In this document: piece after piece, positions 1-5,399 of the stretch | Layout of the letters: every line of letters begins with the position of its first letter | Position numbering within the stretch: position 1 is the stretch's first letter | Origin: Chryseobacterium gleum | Lineage (GTDB): Bacteria > Bacteroidota > Bacteroidia > Flavobacteriales_C > GCA-002722245 | Reading direction: 5' to 3' | Assembly (NCBI GenBank): GCA_945903925.1 | Contig: CAMDPJ010000118.1 | Location: forward strand, 1-7,221 | DNA length: 7,221 bases | Position numbers and translations under genes: made by a program | Notes under the pieces: generated by a model | Told to the model about the DNA's origin: nothing | The model's database searches: none | The model's input: the letters and a program-made list of their open reading frames with translations, nothing else

Positions 1-694
1 CAAAATGAAAAGGTTGGGCGCTGCTTGAAATATTGAATCCGAAATACAATTTATCATTGAATTGGTAATCGATAGCAGCCGCTATTACGGGGTATTTCTC
101 ATTGTTGAAAATGCATTGAAGATGTGTTTTTACCTTTTTATCAAAGCAATAACTTAGTCCGATTCGAAGTGTTTGTTTTTTATCTAGGAAATGTTCAGTG
201 GCAATGAAATTATTTAAAGAGGAAGCCAATGTGATTTTCTCTTTTATTTTGCAGCAAATGCCTATTTGTGGAAATACCTGCCATTTATTTCTTTCCTCCG
301 ATTGATAAATATACTGGGTATGCAATTGAATTCCTGCGCTTAATTTTTCATTTAATTTTAAAGAGATTGTATTGTTCCATTCGTTTTTAGAATATAAGTT
401 ATTTCCAAAACGAAACAAACTTGTACAATATGAAAGATGCTTTTTGATTGGAAAAGCGGCGCCGATATATTGTGTAGATAAATCTTTTAAAAGAAAATGA
501 TTTTGAAATAATGCGCAGAAAGATAGTTTTTTGATGTCGCTCATCCCTGCCGGATTACAAGTGCTACTCCATGCGTTTTGTGATGATAAATTGTAGTTGC
601 AGGTTGATGTTGAATGACTTAATGCAGAGGCATCTTGTGCTTTGCAAAAGTAGCCAAGCAATACAGCCAACAAGCTGTAAAGTATAGGTTTCAT
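1..694 (-). CDS. Exported, probable outer-membrane beta-barrel protein (3' end beyond window)
   Basis: An open frame starts with ATG at 694 and runs 231 codons leftward without a stop before the window edge, so the C-terminus is missing. Residues 1-19 form a signal peptide (MKPILYSLLAVLLGYFCKA) with likely signal peptidase I cleavage before Gln20. C17 is preceded by G-Y-F, which is not a lipobox. After a short N-terminal stretch comes NPAGM (47-51), a motif typical near the N-terminus of FadL/PorV/PorQ-like Bacteroidota barrels. Short alternating polar/hydrophobic strands follow, for example LSAGIQLHTQYIY (118-130), QTLRIGLSYCF (174-184) and KLYFGFNIS (215-223), which suggests a transmembrane barrel. 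The exact family (PorV/PorQ-like or PorP/SprF-like) is inference. It follows the AMP nucleosidase gene on the same strand after 87 nt and may share its transcript. It has eight cysteines in the mature part, which is odd for a barrel. Confidence 0.72.
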   Translation of the reverse strand, partial: MKPILYSLLAVLLGYFCKAQDASALSHSTSTCNYNLSSQNAWSSTCNPAGMSDIKKLSFCALFQNHFLLKDLSTQYIGAAFPIKKHLSYCTSLFRFGNNLYSKNEWNNTISLKLNEKLSAGIQLHTQYIYQSEERNKWQVFPQIGICCKIKEKITLASSLNNFIATEHFLDKKQTLRIGLSYCFDKKVKTHLQCIFNNEKYPVIAAAIDYQFNDKLYFGFNISSSAQPFHF

Positions 695-781
695 AAATAG
701 CCTGATCGATTCGTTTAGTTATCGCTGCTAATTTATGAAATATCGATTTTTGGAAGCTTAAAAGTTATGAGTCACTTTTCA
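695..781. other. Intergenic spacer between AMP nucleosidase and barrel gene
   Basis: This 87-nt AT-rich gap separates two minus-strand genes. I find no GC-rich hairpin followed by a T-run that would end transcription on the minus strand. The best match to the Bacteroidota -7 element TAnnTTTG is TAACTTTT read on the minus strand just after the AMP nucleosidase stop, but no TTG lies at the right distance upstream. Read-through from the upstream gene is therefore as plausible as a separate promoter. Confidence 0.4.
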
Positions 782-1552
782 CTAGAAGCGCAGGTGTTTT
801 ACACTTAATCCGTAGTTCATTATCTCCTTTACCGCGTCAATTCCTATTTTTATGTGGTCTTCCACGAAATTAGCTGTTACTTTTTGGTCGCTTTGAGCGG
901 TTTTCACTCCACTGGAAAGCATGGGTTGATCAGATACCAGTAGCAGCGCTCCTGTGGGTATTTTATTGGCGAAGCCAACGGTAAATATGGTGGCGGTCTC
1001 CATGTCGATGGCCATACAACGCATCACCCTAAGTTTTTCTTTAAACACTTCATCGTGCTCCCAAACTCTTCTGTTAGTGGTATAAACGGTGCCAGTCCAA
1101 TAGTCTTTTCCAGCCGATCGAATTACAGAGGAAACAGCCCGCTGTAAGCTAAATGCAGGAAGAGCGGGTACTTCTTTGGGGATGTAATCATCTGATGTTC
1201 CTTCGCCTCTAATTGCGGCGATTGGCAAAATGAAATCCCCTAAATTATTTTTCGTTTTGAGTCCGCCGCATTTACCCAAAAACAAACAAGCTTTGGGTTC
1301 AATAGCTGTAAGTAAATCCATGATGAGTGCGGCGTTTGCGCTGCCAATTCCAAAATTAATCATCGTGATTCCGTCGTTTGTCGCGTTGGGCATTGCCTTA
1401 TCGGTGCCTTTTATTTCACAGCCACTCAATTGTGCAAAAACTTTTAAATAACCTCCAAAATTAGTGAGTAGTATGTATTTACCGAATTCGGCCAATTCAG
1501 TTCCTGTATATCGAGGCAACCAGTTATTTACTATATTTTTTTTTGTTTCCAT
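782..1552 (-). CDS. amn: AMP nucleosidase (Bacteroidota short type)
   Basis: The 256-residue protein should hydrolyse AMP to adenine and ribose 5-phosphate (EC 3.2.2.4) in the cytoplasm, linking adenylate levels to purine salvage. It belongs to the nucleoside phosphorylase I (PNP_UDP_1) fold. Visible landmarks are the phosphate/nucleotide-site loop FLGKCGG (91-97), GDFILPIAAIRGEGTSDDY (105-123), the YWTGTVYTTNRRVWEHD segment (151-167), the ribose-binding AIDMETATIF (181-190, with Met184 and Glu185) and VSD (206-208), whose Asp208 is the expected catalytic acid. The start METKK and end SVKHLRF match, from memory, the short Bacteroidota AMP nucleosidases of about 255-260 residues, so the frame looks complete. 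These lack the extra N-terminal domain of the longer E. coli Amn. The ATG at 1552 has an AT-rich leader without Shine-Dalgarno, and the divergent neighbour starts only 39 nt away. A related nucleosidase specificity is possible but less likely. Confidence 0.92.
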   Translation of the reverse strand: METKKNIVNNWLPRYTGTELAEFGKYILLTNFGGYLKVFAQLSGCEIKGTDKAMPNATNDGITMINFGIGSANAALIMDLLTAIEPKACLFLGKCGGLKTKNNLGDFILPIAAIRGEGTSDDYIPKEVPALPAFSLQRAVSSVIRSAGKDYWTGTVYTTNRRVWEHDEVFKEKLRVMRCMAIDMETATIFTVGFANKIPTGALLLVSDQPMLSSGVKTAQSDQKVTANFVEDHIKIGIDAVKEIMNYGLSVKHLRF

Positions 1553-1570
1553 AATGGTATTGTAAATTTA
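1542..1570 (+). promoter_or_regulatory. Candidate Bacteroidota promoter for the HsdR-N-like gene, in a divergent gap
   Basis: On the plus strand TTTG (1542-1545) is followed after 17 nt by TAAATTTA (1563-1570), close to the Bacteroidota sigma pattern TTG-N17-23-TAnnTTTG (only the final G differs). Transcription would begin near 1576-1578, leaving a leader of about 15 nt before the GTG at 1592. The -33 part lies inside the first codons of the opposite AMP nucleosidase gene. TAAATTTA is its own reverse complement, so the same bases could be the -7 box of the minus-strand gene, but I see no TTG at the proper distance on that strand. This is a pattern match only. Confidence 0.3.
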
Positions 1571-1591
1571 TCGAAACAATACGAAAAGAAA

Positions 1592-2035
1592 GTGATAAGG
1601 TTAAATCTTCCCGAATATCAATTTAAAATGGAACGCAAGGATGATGCTAAATGGTACATCTTTGATGAAATAAGAAAGAAAAAAGTTGTTTTAACTCCCG
1701 AGGAATGGGTGCGTCAGAATTTTATTCAATTTATGAATAAGGAGCATAAAGTTCCTTTATCGATGATGGTTTTAGAGAAAGACTTGGAGTTGAACGGTAA
1801 GAAAAAAAGAGCTGATATTTTGGTGTACAATAAAGAAGGTAAACCTTTTGCTATTGTGGAATGCAAGGCAAGTCATGTAGCAATTTCACAAGATGTTTTT
1901 GATCAGGTGGCGAGATATAATTTGGTGCTTAAAGTCCCGTATTTAATAGTTACAAACGGACTAGAACATTTTTACAGCGCTATTGATTTCGAGAAAGACA
2001 GCTTTATTTTTTTAAAACATTTCCCTCACTATTAA
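1592..2035 (+). CDS. Stand-alone HsdR N-terminal-like (HSDR_N_2) PD-(D/E)xK protein
   Basis: This 147-residue protein resembles the N-terminal nuclease domain of type I restriction HsdR subunits but stands alone: no helicase, specificity or methylase gene is next to it. The nuclease-fold core is visible: Asp75 in RADILVY (73-79), Glu90-x-Lys92 in FAIVECKA (86-93), and a RecB-like QxxxY (Gln105 to Tyr109 in DQVARYN). PYLIVTNG (116-123) is the usual following strand. The length equals that of similar small Bacteroidota proteins I recall, so it is probably not a truncated hsdR. The GTG at 1592 is chosen because it keeps the conserved N-terminus LNLPEYQFK; no ATG lies in frame upstream within the gap, and the first in-frame ATG (1628) would remove it. 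The cellular role is unknown to me; DNA binding or cleavage is inference from the fold. It is divergent from amn and 55 nt upstream of the protease gene. Confidence 0.82.
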   Translation: MIRLNLPEYQFKMERKDDAKWYIFDEIRKKKVVLTPEEWVRQNFIQFMNKEHKVPLSMMVLEKDLELNGKKKRADILVYNKEGKPFAIVECKASHVAISQDVFDQVARYNLVLKVPYLIVTNGLEHFYSAIDFEKDSFIFLKHFPHY

Positions 2036-2090
2036 ATTTTTGTAACTCTATATCCTTAGCCTCGTATCTAGCACGTTATAACCCCATTTT
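2036..2090. other. Leader of the first protease gene
   Basis: A 55-nt gap separates the HsdR-N-like gene and the first protease gene. There is no convincing terminator hairpin. AATTTTTG (2035-2042) differs from the -7 consensus TAnnTTTG at one defined base but has no TTG upstream at the right distance, so no promoter can be called with confidence. The last 16 nt plus the ATG (2075-2093) match the leader of the second protease at 15 of 19 positions. No Shine-Dalgarno is present. Confidence 0.35.
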
Positions 2091-5000
2091 ATGAAAAAAT
2101 TAATACTTCTTACTTCAATATTATTTTGCGCTATCTCGCTACAGTCTCAGGATAGTAAACAGTTTCAGGAAAGAACATTGGTTCTTAAAGTTAAACAGGA
2201 CTTTCGTTCTAGTTTTACTTCAAAGGGAGTAAATTATCCTGGCTTATCACAAATTCTAGAAAAACTAAAAACACAATCATTTTCCAAAATGTTTCCTCAA
2301 GCCACTCCAGTAAGAGAGGGGAGTGAGAGAAATGGAATTCCTTACACCGATATTTCGTTGATTTATAAGTTGAAATACAATGACCCAATTTCTCTGGGGA
2401 AGGCGGTTATCTTGTTGATGAATTTCGGCATTTTTGAATACGTTGAGCCTTTAGCTATTCAGCAGCCTTTGGGAATTCCTAACGACCCAAGTATTGCCAA
2501 TCAATGGCATTTGCCTAAAATTAAAACCTATGAAGCTTGGGACGTAACGAAAGGAGATACCAATATTGTGGTTGGAATGGTAGATACTGGTATAGATTAT
2601 ACACATGCAGATTTGGCTCAAAATATTAAGTTGAATTATGCTGATCCTATCGATGGAAATGACAATGATAATGATGGTTATATAGATAATTTCAGAGGAT
2701 GGGATTTAGTTGGTGGAGATGGTGATGCTTCACATGATGGAAATGGAGGGACTTTGCCCCATGGTACTTGGACTGCTAGTTCTCTTGCTGAGGTAGCAGA
2801 TAACAATCTTCAGGGTGCTGGTGTGGGCTATTATACCAAGTTTATGCCCATTAAGGTTAGTAACGCAAGTGGATTTATTGTGGCAGGTTATGAAGGTATT
2901 GTTTATGCTGCTGATCATGGTTGTTCTGTAATTAATGCCTCTTGGGGTGATACTGCTGGTTATACGCAGTTCGGACAAGATGCAGTAAATTATGCTACCA
3001 TCAATAGAAATGCCTTGGTTATTGCTGCTGCGGGTAATAATAACAATAGCAGTTTATTTTATCCGGCGTCATTAAATTATGTGATTAGTGTTGGTGGTTC
3101 AGACACTATTGATAGAAAATGGCAGTTTGCAGTTGGTCAGGGGGTAGGCTATGGCAGTAATTTCAATGAGTTTATAGATATTCTTGCCCCAAGTATGGTG
3201 ATGTACGGCTGTATGACGCCAAATACCTTCAATAAAATTGGTGGAGCCACTTCTCTTGCTGCTCCCTTAGTTGCAGCTGCTGCAGCGCTGGCGAAAAGCA
3301 TTTATCCTTCATACACTGCTTTGCAATTGGGTGAGTTGGTAAAAAATTCCGCTGATACCATTGGTCATATTCCATTCAATACAACGTATGCTGGAAAGTT
3401 AGGAACTGGTAGGTTAAATGTTTTGCGAGCGCTAACCGTCTCGGGGTTTCCTGGCTTTAGGTTAGAAAATGAAATAGTTACAGATTTAGCAGATAATGTT
3501 TTTGTAAGCGGTGATACTTTGAGAATACAAGGGTTGGCAACAAATTATTTAAGTGCAGGAACGAACACTATTGCAAGTATTAGTTCCTCTTCTACTTATC
3601 TAACGGCGATTAATTCATCGATAAATTTGGGTTCTGTTGCTACTATGGGAACAGTTAGTGTTGGGTCGAATGCGCTGAGTTTGAAGATTAATGGTGTTGT
3701 GCCAAGTAACACCTCTGTTATAGTTGTTGTTACTTTTTCCGATGGCACTTACAAAGAATCGCAAGCGTTTAAAGTGTTGCTAAATCCTAGCTATTTAAAT
3801 ATGGATGTAAATAATTTAACGCTTTCTACTGGTAACGATGCTAAATTGGGATATATGCAACCATTTCCGCAAAATGGTGCTGGGTTCACCAATAATGGTG
3901 CAGCAAGTACAATATATTCAATGGGATTAGTTATAACTGATAATTCACAAAATGTATCCTATTCAGATTTTAGTGATTTTGGTTCGATTCAAAACACAAT
4001 GGTTAAATTTCCTGCGGTAGAATCCGATAAAGATATCTTTGGAGTGGTCAATGATGATCCAGCCGGCGTTTCCAAAATAGGCGTTAACGTGAAATGTAAA
4101 ACATTGGGGTGGAATAGAACAGGAACAAAAGACTTCATTGTTCAAGAATATAAGATTATCAATACGAGTGGAGATTCGCTGCATGATGTTTATGTGGGTT
4201 TATATACTGATTGGGAAATAGTAGCAGGTCAATTTAATATTGCTGCATTTGATACAACAAACAAAATAGGCTACGCTTTTGACGCTACCAACACCTTTGT
4301 TGGAACAAAAAGTATAACTGGAAAATACAATGTGTCTCATTATGCTTTTGATAATAGTGGAGCCAACTTAAGTTATAATTTATACTATGCAGGATTAACA
4401 GATGCCATTGCTCATGCTGCTTTAAGTAATGGTGATGCAAGAAATGTTGCTGGTCTTCCAAATGGTGCAGATGTTTCTGATATAGTGGGTGAGGGGCCTT
4501 TCACCATTGCCAATGGAGATTCTGTTACAGTAGCATTTGCTTTAGTGGCAGGAAAAAGTTTGAATGATTTAATTGTAAGTGGTAATGTTGCCGATTCAAT
4601 GTATACTACTATTCGTTCTATCACTGTAGACACCGCTATTCAAGCAGTAAAATGTAAAGACGGGGCAGACGGAAGTGTGGTTTTATCTCCAATTTATGGG
4701 GTGGCTCCTTATCAATATCAGTGGAATGACCCATTAAATCAAATTGGCGCAGCAGTAAATGGATTAGAGGCTGGCTCTTATATATGTTCTATATCAGATG
4801 CAGTGAACAATAAAACCAACGTATTGGTAAATGTTATTGAACCATCTTCATTGTTACAGATTTCATTGCTCGATTCCACAGCTGTTAATGGAAATTGCAA
4901 CGGTACAGCAACAATAGATATTAGTGGAGGCGTGCCTTCGTACTCTATTTCATGGAATGACAACTTAAATCAAACAACTTCAGTAGTTGCCAATTTGTGC

Positions 5001-5351
5001 TCGGGAACTTACACTGCCACTGTTACAGATGCTTGGGGCTGCGCAGATTCTGTTCATGTAATTATTGAAGATATAACAGCAGTTAATGAGCTTAGTAAGG
5101 TAAATATTAAAGTGATTCCCAACCCTGCCAACAACCAAGCTTTTGTTTATATAGAAGCTAAAGACAATGCCGTGCTTAGCGTTTCTTTGCATGATGAGGC
5201 GGGTAAATTGATGAATTCTTACAATTATTCATCAGTTCAAAACTCATCGGCACACCAAATAGATTTATCCGATTTGAGTTCGGGTATTTATTTTTTGAAG
5301 GTGAACAATGCACAAAGCAGTAATTATTATAAATTAATGATAGTGCATTAA
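2091..5351 (+). CDS. T9SS-exported subtilisin-like (S8) serine protease with SprB-like repeats
   Basis: This 1086-residue protein is predicted to be exported by Sec and then T9SS and to cleave proteins outside the cell. Domains in order: signal peptide 1-19 (cleavage before Gln20); propeptide-like region about 21-125; S8 domain about 140-450; a module of unknown function about 460-845; two SprB-like repeats about 853-993; T9SS type A sorting tail about 1005-1086. Catalytic residues are Asp165 (VVGMVDTGID), His224 (PHGTWTAS), oxyanion Asn316 (AAAGN) and Ser388 (GGATSLAAP). An acidic loop DxDxDGxxxD (191-199) lies between Asp and His and could bind calcium. Two departures from the family norm are visible: Trp227 replaces the second His of HGTH, and Ala386 replaces the Gly of GTS. 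Activity is therefore likely but not certain. The ATG at 2091 directly precedes the signal peptide. The paralogous gene follows 48 nt downstream and is probably in the same operon. Confidence 0.93.
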   Translation: MKKLILLTSILFCAISLQSQDSKQFQERTLVLKVKQDFRSSFTSKGVNYPGLSQILEKLKTQSFSKMFPQATPVREGSERNGIPYTDISLIYKLKYNDPISLGKAVILLMNFGIFEYVEPLAIQQPLGIPNDPSIANQWHLPKIKTYEAWDVTKGDTNIVVGMVDTGIDYTHADLAQNIKLNYADPIDGNDNDNDGYIDNFRGWDLVGGDGDASHDGNGGTLPHGTWTASSLAEVADNNLQGAGVGYYTKFMPIKVSNASGFIVAGYEGIVYAADHGCSVINASWGDTAGYTQFGQDAVNYATINRNALVIAAAGNNNNSSLFYPASLNYVISVGGSDTIDRKWQFAVGQGVGYGSNFNEFIDILAPSMVMYGCMTPNTFNKIGGATSLAAPLVAAAAALAKSIYPSYTALQLGELVKNSADTIGHIPFNTTYAGKLGTGRLNVLRALTVSGFPGFRLENEIVTDLADNVFVSGDTLRIQGLATNYLSAGTNTIASISSSSTYLTAINSSINLGSVATMGTVSVGSNALSLKINGVVPSNTSVIVVVTFSDGTYKESQAFKVLLNPSYLNMDVNNLTLSTGNDAKLGYMQPFPQNGAGFTNNGAASTIYSMGLVITDNSQNVSYSDFSDFGSIQNTMVKFPAVESDKDIFGVVNDDPAGVSKIGVNVKCKTLGWNRTGTKDFIVQEYKIINTSGDSLHDVYVGLYTDWEIVAGQFNIAAFDTTNKIGYAFDATNTFVGTKSITGKYNVSHYAFDNSGANLSYNLYYAGLTDAIAHAALSNGDARNVAGLPNGADVSDIVGEGPFTIANGDSVTVAFALVAGKSLNDLIVSGNVADSMYTTIRSITVDTAIQAVKCKDGADGSVVLSPIYGVAPYQYQWNDPLNQIGAAVNGLEAGSYICSISDAVNNKTNVLVNVIEPSSLLQISLLDSTAVNGNCNGTATIDISGGVPSYSISWNDNLNQTTSVVANLCSGTYTATVTDAWGCADSVHVIIEDITAVNELSKVNIKVIPNPANNQAFVYIEAKDNAVLSVSLHDEAGKLMNSYNYSSVQNSSAHQIDLSDLSSGIYFLKVNNAQSSNYYKLMIVH
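4647..5069 (+). repeat. Two SprB-like repeats inside the first protease
   Basis: Two repeat units of about 60-65 residues occur at residues 853-917 and 934-993. They share a Cys near the start, a G-x-GTPY-like centre (YGVAPYQYQW and GGVPSYSISW), WND-x-LNQ, a [AS]G[ST]Y turn followed by a short strand, and a closing [ST]DA. The DNA is also alike around TGGAATGAC (from 4722 and 4953). This is the layout of SprB repeats, found in Bacteroidota surface adhesins such as the gliding adhesin SprB; on a protease they may act as a stalk or a binding module (inference). Confidence 0.75.
5103..5348 (+). other. T9SS type A C-terminal sorting domain of the first protease
   Basis: The last 82 residues show the standard type A tail: a first strand leading to IPNPANN (1009-1015), VSLHDEAGKLM (1031-1041), DLSDLSSGIYFLKV (1058-1071) and the terminal KLMIVH. 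Such tails direct passage through the type IX secretion pore and are usually removed by the PorU sortase, after which the protein is released or linked to surface lipopolysaccharide. The domain implies that the genome encodes a T9SS; no T9SS component is certain in this window. Confidence 0.88.
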
Positions 5352-5399
5352 AATAACCTAGGAGGTAAATTAACGTAGAAAGTGTTCTACGCCTATTTT
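5352..5399 (+). promoter_or_regulatory. Inter-protease leader with hairpin and isolated AGGAGG
   Basis: The 48-nt gap contains AGGAGG (5360-5365), which is 34 nt from the ATG and too far for normal Shine-Dalgarno use, and a perfect inverted repeat CGTAGAA-AGTG-TTCTACG (5374-5391; 7-bp stem, 4-nt loop) ending 8 nt before the start codon. CCTATTTT follows the stem; this is too short and mixed a T-run for a confident intrinsic terminator. Reading through the hairpin would make the proteases one operon, while the hairpin could modulate initiation of the second gene or mark a processing site. Confidence 0.45.

Noticed and set aside
1230..1451. Plus-strand open frame of 73 codons opposite amn
   Set aside because: It lies wholly inside the well-supported amn gene on the other strand and shows no recognisable protein features.
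782..2035. Possible defence module: a nucleotide-cleaving enzyme next to a nuclease-fold protein
   Set aside because: The genes are divergent, the nucleosidase looks like the ordinary full-length Bacteroidota AMP nucleosidase, and no sensor, toxin, helicase or mobile-element marker is present.
1628..2035. ATG at 1628 as start of the HsdR-N-like gene
   Set aside because: It would remove LNLPEYQFK, which looks conserved in the family from memory; the GTG at 1592 gives the usual length.
2730..5192. Several minus-strand open frames of 61-82 codons across protease 1
   Set aside because: All are shadows of the 1086-residue protease frame, with no domain, signal or conserved motif of their own.
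5374..5399. Intrinsic terminator between the proteases
   Set aside because: The stem is only 7 bp and not GC-rich, and is followed by CCTATTTT, not a strong T-run; it also lies within 8 nt of the next start codon.
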